From: Mesodorylaimus sp. YZB2_4
Lineage: Eukaryota > Nematoda > Enoplea > Dorylaimida > Dorylaimidae
Reading direction: 5' to 3'
Assembly: GCA_030248295.1 (NCBI GenBank)
Contig: JASANH010000073.1
Coordinates: 248,001 to 312,000 of the forward strand
DNA length: 64,000 bases
The notes beneath the pieces are model-generated. The model searched no databases. It was given only the letters and a program-made list of their open reading frames with translations, and was not told the DNA's origin. A program made the position numbers and the translations under genes. How positions within the stretch are numbered: position 1 is the first letter of the stretch; each line of letters starts with the position of its first letter. This document shows, piece after piece, positions 11,978-23,764 of the stretch.

Positions 11978-12289
11978 TCATCAATTTCAGCTTATTTATA
12001 ATGACTGAAACTCGACCTGATAAAAACCTGGATGACTAAAGTGAGCTTTGGTCTGAAAAAATAGACTCATCTCCTTCGTGCGTGCAAACTGTTCGACCTC
12101 CAACAAAAAATCCCGATCCCGATCGGGCTTGCCTTGATCTCATCTTGGAAAAAGGTGATACCAACCTATCCCTTGAGGTGACCAGCTCTCATGGCAGGTT
12201 CCCCGTGTCTTCACTGGGAGCAGCTCAACACGAGGGCATACTGGGTGAGAAGGGGCTTGGGCTTATCGTTAGCTTAGGGACCATCTCGA

Positions 12290-12500
12290 CTGGTGTTTGA
12301 GGACAGTTTCCCAATTCTCTGCCCCTTGGGTGGGCGTCCGCCGTTAGACAATTCCGTGGTGTCGCCCGGAGCCAGGTGTCAAAAGCCAACGACAAGCTAC
12401 TAAACTGCCGTCCTCCGTCGGAATAGAACCTCGACCTCCCAGTCAGGGTTGCCGGCCAGCAAGGCGGATCAACGCCTTAATCAGCTTGGCCATCGCCTCC
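12290..12500 (-). mobile_element. tRNA-derived SINE, family III
   Basis: The reverse complement carries an A box TGGCCAAGCTGATTAAGG, like Ser/Leu tRNAs, and a B-box-like GAGGTTCTATTCC. A body with GGTGTCGCCCGGAGCCAGGT follows. A second copy lies at 47300-47545, where TCGCCCAGAGCCAGGTGT and GGTTGCCGG are shared. Confidence 0.6.
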
Positions 12501-12900
12501 CAATTTTTCCGTTTCGGATCAGATGCCATTCCAGTTGGGAATAAAGAGTCCTGATGAAGCCGAAATTGCATTATCGAGAATGAACGACCAAGGAGAAGAG
12601 AAGACAAAAAGTTTTGAAGGTTTGAACACGCACTACTGGTGAAAATAAAAGGTGTTTTTTTTCTCATCAAAAGTCTAAAAATGTGCTGCGGTCGACCATT
12701 GGCCGCTACCGCGCCCCCGCCCCCGCCCGCAGCTGACCACTTTTTGCCAACCCCCTCCCCCCCTAGGCTGCGGTCGACCTTCATGGATGGCCCCATAGTG
12801 AAAAAGTGAGAAAATTATGCATATTTTTTCGCGATTTCCAGAGTAAGCAACCGAAACCAATCTAATGTCATAAGCGGCGCGAGGGCGGGAAATTCAGAAG

Positions 12901-13266
12901 TAGCGTATTCAAAAATTTAGGCATTTTAGAAAAATTTAAGTTCCGCCAAGGCAATCAGTTTCGTGAGTACCTTCGATAGAGCATATACAAAGGGGGAAAA
13001 AGTCGACTGGCCAGGCCCAGGTCGAGTCCCTCAGCCCTCTTTTAATTAATAGGGATGCCGGTTGCAAAGGGGCCACTGTTGAGTAAACTTGCGGGTAGAA
13101 CGGTGTTGTCGGAACTCGGGGGGCCACTCGTAACAAACGTGTTAAAAAAAGATCAAATTACGTGTGGTCATAAGGAATATATTACACATTTTTCCAAGAT
13201 AAAATGACAGAATATGTAAAAAATAAACCACATCATATGCTTTTGAAACAAATCGCCAGTCAGATA
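12901..13266. other. intergenic, 3' of GPCR
   Basis: Presumed 3' flank of the minus-strand GPCR gene. Nothing else recognised. Confidence 0.4.
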
Positions 13267-14409
13267 TCATGAAAAAAACGAAGTTGGTTTTTCCTTCTTA
13301 TGAATGACCATCTTGAACTCGTCGCGAACAGATTTTGACAAAATCATATAAATATAAAAACTAAAAGATCGAGCTGTTACCTCCATCAAACATTTGAAAT
13401 AATAAAACACACCACATAATAACTGCAGAAAAATATAGTACTCAATTTGTGCCAAGCTGCTAGTATATTTCACCAAAGCATTGACAGATCGCTGATAGGA
13501 TGCCACAGAGTACAAGCAGGAGGAGGATTGGTCCAGTATAAATAAGACCACTAGAACCAGCAAAAGACGCAACATGGCTGATGACTGTTGCTGCACATTC
13601 TGTCGCTGTGCATCAGACGAGCTAGCATGGACCTGTGACAGGTGTCTTTTTCCCACTGTATATACAATACGCAGTGAAAAGCAAAGCATAAAGAAAAGTA
13701 ACAAAAATGGTAAAAGCGTATCAGCAAAAAAAAGCAAGCAAGCACCTGGGAGAGTGCTGGCATATTTGGTAGCGCGAAATCCATAAACCATGGCGCCAGT
13801 CTGATCTACTCCGAACTCAGTCACAAAATATATCAGAGTATTGGTGAGAAAACGTAAAACGAATCCTACCACTGCAAGAATAAATGTTACGATCGATAAG
13901 ATTTTTTGCTTTTTCTTATCATAAGCAAAAGGTGTACAAATTGCCATGCACCGTTCAACAGTTAGCATCAGGGTGCACATATCAGCCGCGAGGGACGAAG
14001 CGAAGGCCACAGCAGCCAAAATGCGCACCAAAACAGACCCCCAATAATTATATTTAGAAATATTCTCATAAGCAAATCCTAAAAAAAGTGATAGCGGGGT
14101 TATGGTCAAATTAAAGATAAGATCCAGCACACTTATCATCAGCATGTAAATGTAGAAACGCTCTTTTTTTATAATCGCTTTTCGCCAAATCGCTACACAA
14201 GAGCAGAGGGAACCGACTAGACCGATGGGTGAATTGATGAGCATAGTTATGTGATCGACGATCAACACTGAGGAAACAATGCTGAGCGGACTCAACTTTT
14301 TTCTGAGTGTAGCTTCATCGATGTGGAGCCACGGCCAGCAGTCAGTTGCGTTGGGGCGAGCATCGGGCAGGAACCAGGAGACTGGTAGAATCTTGGTCGT
14401 GCAGTTCAT
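13267..14409 (-). CDS. rhodopsin-family GPCR
   Basis: A single uninterrupted exon encoding 380 residues from MNCTTK. It is a plasma-membrane seven-helix receptor. Visible features: an N-terminal ectodomain with NAT/NCT glycosylation sites and CWPWLHIDE; TM1 ending in CVAIWR; TM2 YIYMLMISVLDLIFNL; TM3 with ADMCTLMLTVERCMAIC, an ER-C replacing the usual DRY; large hydrophobic TM4-TM7; and a basic tail. It resembles nematode FMRFamide-receptor/srw-like receptors in general character, but the ligand cannot be inferred. The start is the first ATG of the frame and follows TTCTTCTGCAG by four bases, an acceptor shared with the pseudogene at 4938. Its paralogue shows this receptor was locally duplicated and inverted. 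Confidence 0.88.
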   Translation of the reverse strand: MNCTTKILPVSWFLPDARPNATDCWPWLHIDEATLRKKLSPLSIVSSVLIVDHITMLINSPIGLVGSLCSCVAIWRKAIIKKERFYIYMLMISVLDLIFNLTITPLSLFLGFAYENISKYNYWGSVLVRILAAVAFASSLAADMCTLMLTVERCMAICTPFAYDKKKQKILSIVTFILAVVGFVLRFLTNTLIYFVTEFGVDQTGAMVYGFRATKYASTLPGACLLFFADTLLPFLLLFFMLCFSLRIVYTVGKRHLSQVHASSSDAQRQNVQQQSSAMLRLLLVLVVLFILDQSSSCLYSVASYQRSVNALVKYTSSLAQIEYYIFLQLLCGVFYYFKCLMEVTARSFSFYIYMILSKSVRDEFKMVIHKKEKPTSFFS

Positions 14410-15875
14410 ATTCCTGCAGAAGAAGGCTAGCAGCTGTCGGGTTTGGATCTTGCCTCCTGAATTCAAAATATATAGGAACTCAGATGGGCAGCCTTTCTGA
14501 TTTTACAGCCTATTATCCTGGATTTAATAAGAATTTTTCAGGAGGAATTAGAACGGAAACGAAAAGAAAAGTTTTGGCGAATCGCCATAAAAGAGATAGA
14601 GCAAATTTCAATTAACAAATCTTTTAAAAATGTCGAGGACAGAAATCAGTGATCGTTCTTAGATCTCTCTCGAAGGGGCTTTTTCAGGTGCAGTCTGAAG
14701 AGGAAACGGCTGAAGTTCTGTAATATCACTTTTGCTAATGATGACATGTCGTTGTCCAGTGTAACAAAAGAGGATAATCATATAATTTTTGATAAATATT
14801 GCAAATGAATAGCTTAACAAAATACGTGAGACGGAAACATATTATCGTATAAGCTCCGTCGGTACAGAATTCACAGCACAGATCTTAGGCACAGAAGCTG
14901 TATTTGTGTCCTCGACGTTTGGTAAAATTTATCATCTAGTAAATCTCGACAAGGACTTGAATTTGCCTCTGTGGAAAGTAGCACAAACTGCGATGTACAT
15001 TTGCTTCACCTAAACACATCGCACTTACCTCGACAGCCATGAAAAAGTTGAAATATTTGATGTTGCATTGAATATCTCAAAAAAAAAGAAAATTAGAAAT
15101 AGCTACAGTAGAGCAATCTCAATTTACCTTGCAAGCTGGCAGCACCAGGCCTGATTCCTCCTGATCTGGAATATTTAACATGCTTTTCTGATTTATCGGT
15201 CCACAACTTTTAGCCAGAACTTTTTGACCCCACGCGCCAAGTGGAGGAATAAAATACCATGTCCTTATCAGACGAAGTAGGCAATCCTACAGTAATCTGG
15301 CCTGGCATAGCCCACTGTTACTCAGTGAGCTCCCTCATCACCGAGCTATCTTGGTCCTCGTTGGCTTAGGACACCGCTACAATAAACAGATATGATAGAA
15401 GGAAGGCAAAACCTTACTCGACACGTGGTCGGTCAGTCACTGTCAGGAAGATGGAAAAACATTTGCTTAATCAGTGCACCCGCGACCCAGCGAGGCGATA
15501 CGTAATATCAATAATGCTAAGGTACATATTTAAACTGTAAGACATTTGATATCTGTAGTGTCCGGAATGTTGGCGATAGACATTATAATTCACCCTGTAC
15601 ATACACAGGGTGGACCACAATGTCCATGTGTCACTCATTCAGCCTACACTATGTGACCATTCACGCAACCACTGTATCTAGGCTTCTCTATGCTTTATGC
15701 TAGGCAGCCTGTTCAGGCCTCTCTTGTGTCAGTGAAAACCTAATCAGCTACCCTAATAGCCTACATCACACTCAACATCAGTATACGAGTAGTCAAATGT
15801 GCAGACTGGTTATTAGTGGTGACCTGTTGTGACGTTCTAGCTGACCCCTGCTAGAGCTTTCCATCGTCGGCAAAA
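14410..15875. other. intergenic, nothing recognised
   Basis: Upstream of the GPCR. No TATA box, gene or shared repeat could be supported. Confidence 0.4.
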
Positions 15876-16098
15876 ATTTGAATTCCCGCCCTTATAGGAG
15901 GCTGCTTATGACAGTTTGACTCTTAGACACTTGAATCAGTCCGCTCAAATTTAGAACATCAAATGCGATTGTGATTTGAAAATTTATCGTTGATAAAATT
16001 GCTTACAAAACTCGAACCTAAAATTTGAATAAAATCGCGCAAACATCAGCTTGATCTTGGATTTGTCATAAGCAGCATGAGCGGGAATTTCGAGTTCG
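15876..16098. mobile_element. small MITE with TTTGAATTCCCGC ends
   Basis: The left end (AAATTTGAATTCCCGCCC, then GGAGGCTGCTTATGACAG) is repeated in inverted orientation at the right end (TTGTCATAAGCAGCATGA, then GCGGGAATTTCGAGTTCG). It is about 220 bp long with no coding capacity. The terminal sequence links it to the 11091-12897 and 36972-39034 elements and to single ends at 31763 and 35350. Confidence 0.65.
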
Positions 16099-18094
16099 TA
16101 CGCAGGAAAGGGTTGCACTGCCAACTTTAGCATTAGTCGCAAGCCAGAAAATCAGGCGAGTCAAGAATTGAGCAGTGCAGTCCAGACTCCGTAATCCACA
16201 CCCAAGTACCGAACACCAAATTTTTGCTTGTGTCTTGAATTTTCTAGGTTTTTCCTCGAGATATTAGGAACTGACGTAAATAGCATATCCAACATTTGGT
16301 ATAGCACATAGCCTGCGCACAACAAAAGAACCCCCGAAATCAAATATGTGCACAGCCAAATATAAGTTCCACCCCCTGGGCCTCATACATTTCCAAAAGA
16401 CGAAAAAAATTGGGCGCTCGGGACTTCGATGCTGGCTGATCTATTCGATTCTACTAAGATAACAACGACCCCACCGCCCACTGATGCCAGTGGGAAGTAT
16501 AGAGCCCTGGGGCACGACGGAGACGACTGCCACTCGGAAGTTTAGGCTCAGCAAGTTTATTCAAAGGTGTTATGGGTCAAGAAACAACGTCGGACTTGTT
16601 CTATTTGGGATTGGCTGTGCTGCTGATTTGGGAAGTCATAATCCTAGTCGCCCTAAGAAGATATTTGTTTTGTCAAAATACTGTTGAAACTACACCACTT
16701 CTGGACGGCAGGGAACGAATGCGGCTTTGAAGACAAATCGATCTTATAAGATGCATAATTTTCTGCCTTTCATCAAGGCTATGTACCTGTAATTTCATTG
16801 TAAGACTAGAGTATTGTGTAGAATAGCATTGGACAACCCAGTCATGGAGTCTTTTGTCTTCGACCCTACTCTATACGAAGCAGCCATGTAACCAGCGTCT
16901 CCGACTGGAGGAAGGCAAGTCTCGCGACTACATCCGGCACTAAAACATCAGTCGAAGTGGTTAACGTCTCCTAGCTAGGGGAGAGTACCCGACCACCAGT
17001 TGCCACAATCGACGGGGTATTCTCAGAAAAAATGACAGTCACGACCAATCCATATCTTCTGATCTACCGTATGCGTCTTCGCTCAACGTCTGCTCCTTCT
17101 TACAAGTTGATTGGTCGGGCAGCTTTTCAATTCGATCTAGCAAAGATTGAACCTGAAATACACACTTTATTAAAATACCCGTATGCTCACGGGTCTTGGT
17201 CAACTGACTGGCATAAATCCTATTCCTGGTCTGAATGCGAGCTTTTGGATCAACGGAATCGATGATACTGGAAACAAAACGTGCATATGAACGTGGTCGA
17301 TGGAATGAAATGGCGGCCAGTGAAATCCGAGCCTAAAAATGTGATCTGGAGTATGGTACTCAGATGGACATAGGGGAGAGGGATGCGCCCCAAGGTCAAT
17401 GAAATCTGTGCACATAGAAGGTGGGACATGTGGGACAAAAACTTGCAGCAGGGGTAGTTCCAGGCAAACTGGAAAGGGAGTGGTTTGGTGCCTCTATCTT
17501 CCATGCATCCTGGAATACTGGTGGCGTCAGGTCATTCCCTCACTAGAATGTCAAAGTACCCTCAAGGAATCATTGGTCCCTCCTCATGTATGGCCATGGG
17601 GCAGGGGGAACCCTCTCGGATTGGTAGGCCAAAAAGTTGCCAAAGCCTCCGCCAAACATGGCGTCGGAAGGCAGCCGAAAGACATGCCATGTGTAACCCT
17701 GGGCCTGGTGGGTTGTAAAGAGCGGAGAGAATTATGCGAGTAGATCTCCCCTGGCTGTGAAATTTCAACCCCTTGAGTTAATGTTTCAGGCAGGTGTAGC
17801 CACAACACCTGCCTTGCTGCGGTTGGAGTTCTTGTCGTTCTCCTCCGCCTGCCAGGCTTGGCTATTCGTGCGTGGCCTCTTGCATTGCGTACCTGTACTC
17901 CTTCACCAACTCGCTGGCAGGTCGTCCCTGGAAGCATCTTTGGTCCAATATGCGCATGGCTACATCGATCATATGTCGAACTGAAATCAGAACCAGCACG
18001 CATACAGTTGAGTGTAGAAAGTGAGCGGGCGTGGCAGAACTCTCATTGTCAGGCTAGGAAATGAAGAAAAACTGCAGAAACAGAATGAAAAACA
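16099..18094. other. intergenic with old repeat fragments
   Basis: Fragments of the GAAACATCAACCCG foldback family occur at about 16885-17000 and 17740-17860 (GGAGAGTA and CTGAAA-type cores). Open frames in both directions are short and lack family resemblance. Confidence 0.45.
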
Positions 18095-18170
18095 TGAACT
18101 ACGAGCGGGGATCGAACTCGCGTCCCTGAGACCACCGCTAGGGGCTCACGCTTTGTCGTATCATTTGAGC
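18095..18170 (-). mobile_element. tRNA-like SINE, family II
   Basis: On the minus strand a B box GAGTTCGATCCCCGC lies near an A-box-like GATACGACAAAGCG. The 3' flank AATGAAAAACAT is shared with the copy at 42085-42175. Acceptor stems do not pair, so it is not a functional tRNA. Confidence 0.55.
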
Positions 18171-18189
18171 ATTAGGTATGTGACACAGC

Positions 18190-18355
18190 TAGAGGCCTGG
18201 TGGGTTGGGCGTCTGCCTCTCACGCCAGGTGTGCAGTTACGGGCGAGTGTTCGACTCGCGGGCCGGTAAATCATTTCGTGTAAAATGTGTCCCTTCACCC
18301 TCGAGTGAGCATAAGCGTTTAATGATGTGGGAAAACATGAACATGAACATGAATG
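18190..18355 (+). mobile_element. tRNA-derived SINE, family I
   Basis: The tRNA-like head AGGCCTGGTGGGTTGGGC is followed by CTCTCACGCCAGGTG and a B box GAGTGTTCGACTCGCGG. The tail CACCCTCGAGTGAGCATAAG ends in an (ATGAAC)n-like microsatellite. Head and tail match the copy at 2475, and the CCCTCGAGTG tail matches the LINE at 33420-34694. Confidence 0.8.
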
Positions 18356-18359
18356 AGAG

Positions 18360-19877
18360 GGGTTGAGCAGTAGTATTTCATCCGCGGAAAGTACGCTTTT
18401 TCAGCGAGCTTCACATTCTTGAAAGTCATGATCTGAGGAAGCACTATAAATTTTTAGCATAAGATACTTTTCGATTGGATGCCATTATTACTCGTATATC
18501 ACAGCGATACTGTAGTGCTTACTGTAGTTAGTACGGATATTATCAAATTCCCTGCTGCTAGTGCTTATACTAGAAGCAGTACAGTACACTAGCCTAAGCA
18601 CACTACACTGCCCATATGTTGTCGTAGTTCTCACTCCAGTAGAGTATCAGGCACTGACACATTATCCAGAGGGGCCCACCAGCCACACATCAGCTTGCTT
18701 ACCCAACGGTAGATGCTGTCTGGCCAAACTCTTCGGAGTGTGGATATGCTCTTTAGGTATGACCAGATAATGGTGATCAGCATCCGGCTTAATATCCGCT
18801 ATGACAAATACTTGCTCGTCCTAAAACCAGTCACAAGACACAAACAGTCTCCATGGGCAACTTGGCAATGGATACTTGGAAAATTATTCTCGTTTCCTCA
18901 TCCTGACCATTCGAATCGCTGACAACTTTGGGTGATATCATATCACAGAACACACACCCGAAGGGACACCGTTTTTTAAGGGACATGCTCAGTTCCATGA
19001 GACAAGCTCTGCTGCAAGCTCATAAAAGCAAAGTACCATAAAAACGCGATTGTGTGGCCTTAAAAATCTGTCATTTGTAAAGATTGCGTAACAAGCCAGC
19101 AACGACTGGCGCTCAAGGCAGACTTCAACAAACTCCATGACTGCATGACCGAAAGTGACGTCAAGACTGTCTATTGAGTCAAAAAATTACTAGAATGAAT
19201 GGACAATCATGCAGATACGTCAACTGAGACTGTAAGAAAAATAATAACCGGCCACTTGTTTGGGTGCACACGATCAAATTATACGTGTAACAACAACTTT
19301 AAATTTGAATTTCCCGCGTTTTTAGGGCCTTGTCTTGCCTGCTGTTACCTATCGCAGGGGTTTGTCTGCTCTTACCGCCTAAATGGCGAAGTCCACAAGA
19401 ATCATGAGCTTAGATCTATTTACTACATGTTTCTCTAGAAGAAACGGAGTCTCAAAAAATCGAATTCGCGAATCGATGATCCTTGACTTGATTTGTTGAT
19501 TTCTTTCAGGCAGGTGCGTATTTTTCGGATATCGCTTAGCTTATTAGCACTTAACTTAAGGCATTTGCGGCTTTTCAGGCTCGTTATCAAGCTTTTTCCG
19601 ACTCGGCGACAGTGTTTTCTAATACGCAGTCGAGATCGAGTGAATCAAGCAGCCATCTTAAAGTATGTACCGGTAATTCCATTCTGCCAGCGGCGCCTTC
19701 CTGAGTATTTCTTGTGATTTCCTTGAGCTCGGGCGTCCTGCTTCCCAGCCTGGTGGCCTTGACTTCAGTGCTTGGGTCCGCACCTCATAGCTGCACTAGG
19801 TTTTATTTGAGCAAAATCTGGCATAAGTATTCTAAACTTTCAGCCTTCCTTTTCGGTTTTGACTATCTATCTTTCAG
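18360..19877. other. intergenic, nothing recognised
   Basis: Contains one TTTGAATTTCCCGCG motif (19304-19318). No supported gene. The last part is upstream of the small gene at 19878. Confidence 0.4.
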
Positions 19878-20671
19878 ATGTTTTTGACTCGAATTCTGCG
19901 CAAAAGACATCCGAATTACATGGATTTCAATACACCGTTTTTTATGCTTGATGGACCGAGAGGACCGAGTGTCAAGAAACGGTTAACTCGGTAAGCAATC
20001 ACATTTTTGATAGTGTGCAAAGAATTTGAGATTTTTCGCTTTAGAACTCGTCGTAACGACATCCCTGTAACCGAAGAACACTTGGCCGACATGCGTGCCA
20101 AGTTGCAAAACGAATATCAAGTGATGCGATGCTTGGCGACTCCATATTTGACTAAGGTCAGTAACATTTAAAAGATTAGACATATGGTCTATGTGGTGTT
20201 CGAGACTCTCATGCACAAAATATGCAAAGTAGCGTTCAGTCGACATTTTTCGACTCTAACTCCGCTCCATTTCCTTTTGCATAACTTTAATGGCAGCTAC
20301 AGAAGGGCCACAAATTCGAATCAGAACCAGTGTTATTCGGATCTGTCTAGAACGGCATGATCTAAAAGATTGTACTGATCAGAGGGCTGCCTCGATGGCA
20401 TCCCAAGATTTCAGGACCCTGGTCGCAAGCTCTCGCTTCTTTCCAGGATCAAGAAGCAGTTTGGCACAAGAATCACGGCCTTCCTGAGGAAAATTTGCAA
20501 AAGGCCAGGGAAGATTTCGAGCAAACACGAATGCCTGGCAGAGCAAAAACCATAACAGGTGTGGTGAAACGAGATAGAATTCGGGGCAATATTGGCAACC
20601 TGCTGCATCAGCATCGTACAGTGGAAGAGCAGTTGGATTACTTGATCAAAGATAGACGATTCGATGGATAG
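19878..20671 (+). CDS. small unidentified protein, possibly mitochondrial
   Basis: Exon 1 is 19878-19990 (MFLTRILRKRHPNYM start, arginine-rich and amphipathic, compatible with a mitochondrial presequence) and exon 2 is 20045-20156; phases 2 and 0. The coding sequence resumes at about 20284 or 20289 (frame KGHKFESEPVLFG) and ends in a terminal exon that reads through SQALASFQDQEAVWHKN and NHGLPEENLQKARED to a stop at 20669-20671. The junction between about 20330 and 20400 could not be resolved: an in-frame TAG at about 20347 needs either a very short intron or a frameshift. The C-terminal half is charged and probably helical. CTTTCAG sits directly before the ATG. I do not recognise the family; a mitochondrial ribosome-associated protein is only a guess. 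It is tail-to-tail with the hexosaminidase gene, 234 bp away. Confidence 0.6.
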
Positions 20672-20886
20672 CGCTGCGTTAAAAATTCTTAGTTTGAACT
20701 AGACAGCCAATTTCGACTTTATTCCCAGTAAATAACTTCACAAAAACTGAGAAACCTTACCAAGAACAATATGCAAGCGTAACATAGCGTCAGAAAAGTG
20801 TAACCAGTGTTATAAGAATCAGGCCTATAAATATTATATGCCTCGTAAAGAAAATATAATGCACCGGGAACGAAACCGATTGCGCA

Positions 20887-20892
20887 TTTATT
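20887..20892 (-). promoter_or_regulatory. poly(A) signal AATAAA (minus)
   Basis: AATAAA on the minus strand 14 nt past the stop codon of the hexosaminidase gene. A second AATAAA lies at about 20716-20721. Confidence 0.5.
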
Positions 20893-20905
20893 CTCAGTTC
20901 GCACC

Positions 20906-23371
20906 TCACAGCTCCAAGTTCATGTGCGTCAATGGTCGATTGCGAAACTCGACAGTCTGCTTGATCTGAACCAATCCCAAACTGATCTTTTTCAGTTGGT
21001 CAATTGGAATTTGGACATTTTCGAACAACCACTCGGTCACTGTATCATCGTAGAAGATCTTGGACATTTCCACTTGCAATGCGTGACCCAATTGCGAAAA
21101 GTGATGCGTCAGGAGTTCGGTCATGTTGTACGATGCTTCGGCGTAGTGAACACTGCCGTACTGATGATGCAGGTTATACTCGTTGGCCCAACCCCGTTTC
21201 ACACTCGAATTCATGAAACCATCTGAAACAACAACCTCGGAACATGCTTCTGGGCTGATTATGAGCTACACAGCTGCAATATAAGCACAGACTAAAGACC
21301 ACCTTACAGTTTTCAATTAAGACATTGAACCGTAAGAATGCGCCTTGGTGTGGATGTGCATTAGGTTCGACCTAACCCAGCTTTTGCAGCCGAACCAGAC
21401 CAGGTGGCTATTTTTACCAAACCAGGATCGAAATACTCGTGCCTACGGCTGAAATATCAACATGAGCGGTAGGCGTCTCCCAGTGTAGTAGGCGTGTTTG
21501 GCCGTGGAGAAGGTAGTGTATCTGGTTGCCTTGATTGCCGCCATATACATGGAGTAGCGTATTGGCTTGCCTTCGTTGGCCAGTCGATACGCTCCTCCAG
21601 GCGAGGCTAAAACCCGTCGGGTTGATGTCTCAGGCACCTACGACTAGGTGACCTGCCTGGAGGGATTTTGAGTCCATCCGCTCCCCGCGGTATCTTCTCC
21701 AATGTAGGGCTACTCCGCCTATTACACCAGCCAGGGAGAGTATCAATCTCCTGCCCGCTCAGTAGTGCTGGTTACACCTCTCGCAGGAGATGGGATCCCA
21801 TCGAGTGCGCTACAGTGCTGCTCGTCAACCCTTTAAGTGAACGTCTTGCATACCGTATTCATGCTTGACAATTCTCAGCCGTTCAATCAGTTTGTAGATC
21901 TCGCTTCCAGGAAACTGGCATCTTAGCGTGCCCAATGCTGGTGGTTTTGGTCGCGGAATTTTGAACTCAGTTCCATTGAAATATCGTTCGACTATCAATT
22001 CCCATTCGGGGATATCATCAGTCCAATTGGCCGGAGGCGGTGGGATCTCACACTTCAAGTAGCGACGCGTGATGTCGAACAGTTCGGGTTTCATGCCCCC
22101 GTGTTTGATCACCTGTAGATTGAAGACCAAAGAGGGGATAGCGGGTGGGAGAAGCTCACAGAGCATGGCGAAATGATCAAAACGTTGCCATCCAGTTAGA
22201 ATGATACCACCAACACTTTTCAGGGGACCTGAAACTGCATGATCATCTGCAATAGACAAGATGTACTGTGCATTTGCCACGCACCATTGTAATAGTTCAG
22301 CACTTGCAACCAAGCCAAATGATTTTGCGCGTAGTGTCGAATATCGACGAATGGTTGGTCTGGAGAATTGGCACCTTTGAAAGCACTGGCGACCCAAAGG
22401 CGATCAAATACTTGGCTGAACCGTTTGAAAACTCCATTATCGAAATAATTGGGTTTGAATAAATATTCAGCGTAGCCCCAAATCACTGGCTCGACAAGCT
22501 CGTGAAGTCTGTAGGAACGCAGGACTGGTACCTCGGTTTTCTCAAACATGTCGTTCCACATCAAAACCCGTAGACCGTGTTTTTCTGAAAAGAGACCAAG
22601 CAAGTCAGATATCGCTGAAAAATGTGGGAAGTGTAATTAGAAATGTCACTCTGATTCTGGCCTGGCATACCTTTCGCGTAGGAGGCCACTTTGGTCACAT
22701 ATTCTAACATCAGTCGATCCAAAGAACCGTCCAGTTCCTTGAGCCGCTTCTGGCACCGTTTGCATTCCTTGCCAACATGATAGGCCTCGTCAGCCCCGAT
22801 ATGGATAGTGTCGATAAAGTCCTTATGCGTCTTGGCGATATCATCAATCAGTTTCTTGACCACTTCCAGCGATCGATTATTGGAAGGGCAGATGACCTGT
22901 GGATATCTGGTCACCTCGCGAACGTCCGTGTATTCCTTGTGTTTCAATACCCATTCCATATGACCGAATGTTTGTACCAACGGAATAACCTTGAGCCCGG
23001 CTGCTTGCGCGCTGGCCAGTATGGCCCTGGTTGTCCTATCATCATAGGCATCCCCGTGACGAAGATTCTCTAACTTGTCGTGATAAGGGAACGTGTCTTC
23101 CCACTCGATCAAAAGACCAGTTGCACCCCATTCCTTGAACAGAGGGAATAGCTTCTGGAGGTATGCTGCCCTTGGTGCTGCTCCTTTCAAATCCAAGTGG
23201 ACAAGTCGATCGGTTAGTTGGGAGTTCGCTTTTCTATAGATGATACGAGTCATCGAATCTGACCAAACGATCGGTCGCGGCTTGGGCCACCAATAAGTCG
23301 ACGTGAACCAGAGAACAGCCGCAAAGGCCAGCAGGAAGATGGGTAAATATTTCAGTTTAGCTCTCAAACGG
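20906..23371 (-). CDS. HEXD: GH20 hexosaminidase D-type, membrane-anchored
   Basis: Four exons are visible on the minus strand: 23371-22671, 22614-22285, 22228-21854 and 21222-20906, with about 573 codons from R/L-RAKLKY to the stop. Introns are GT-AG with consistent phase 1. After a basic stretch there is one membrane segment (IFLLAFAAVLWF), so a type II Golgi/secretory enzyme is likely. The GH20 catalytic barrel follows, with the Asp-Glu pair in TIHIGADEAYHVG (about residues 193-194), the upstream QTFGHMEW block, and MLWND/GGIILTGWQRFDH blocks typical of HEXD. These enzymes remove terminal beta-linked N-acetylhexosamines; nematode HEX-2 to HEX-5 are the closest known group. The first visible exon opens at an acceptor (TAATTTCAG) and lacks an ATG, so an upstream exon is missing from this model. 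Intron 3 (631 bp) holds a foldback-family copy. Confidence 0.9.
21560..21790. mobile_element. foldback-family element in HEXD intron 3
   Basis: Shares CGTCGGGTTGATGTCTCAG, a CCTCCAGGCGAGG-like block and CAGGGAGAGTATCAATCTCC with the family best seen at 51812-53050 and 26925-27060. It is degenerate and in mixed orientation. Confidence 0.5.
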
Positions 23372-23764
23372 CTGAAATTAGGATACCTGTCGGAATTGGG
23401 ATTATACCTGAATGCTCCTGACGGGCATGCTTGTCCACTCTTCTGCCCTTCCCCTTCAAAACTTTCCAGCAGGATATGGGTAAGGAGTTGGAGTATCCTT
23501 GCTACATAAAAGATGGCGAGAGTGTACGAGAAGGTCCTTGGACATGGAGCCCCGACCGAACCAGACCAAGTGGCTATTTTTACCAGACCAGGACCAATAT
23601 AAACCAGTTTTCTTGCCGTTAGTCAGGCTAGACCAGACAAGTTGCAGCAAAAGTGAACAGTTTGTTCGAGTGCAGCGAAGATTAAGAGACATATTTCTAT
23701 TTATGCATTGTCAGTCAGTGTGGAATGATACAAGGTACGGAATCGGTCCTGTTTTTTTCGGCTC

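Larger units (their letters stand above)
11091..12897. mobile_element. possible nested element bounded by inverted repeats
   Basis: The ends match in inverted orientation. TTTTGAATTTCCCGCCC at 11091 is followed by CGCCGCTTGTGACATAAGAT, and its reverse complement lies at about 12866-12900 (ATGTCATAAGCGGCGCGA, then GGGCGGGAAATTCAG). Between them are two copies of the CCATCCATAAAGG repeat (11190-11330, and 12680-12800 in the opposite orientation), a small MITE and a SINE. It may be one composite transposon with long inverted ends or two inserted copies in opposite orientation. No transposase is visible. Confidence 0.55.

Noticed and set aside
18095-18170. Possible functional tRNA
   Set aside because: B box is present but acceptor and D stems do not pair, and a sister copy with the same flank exists at 42085; called a SINE instead.
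23398-23430. Short ATG exon joined to HEXD by a ~36-nt intron
   Set aside because: The intron would be too short and the phase (0 versus 2) does not match the downstream exon.
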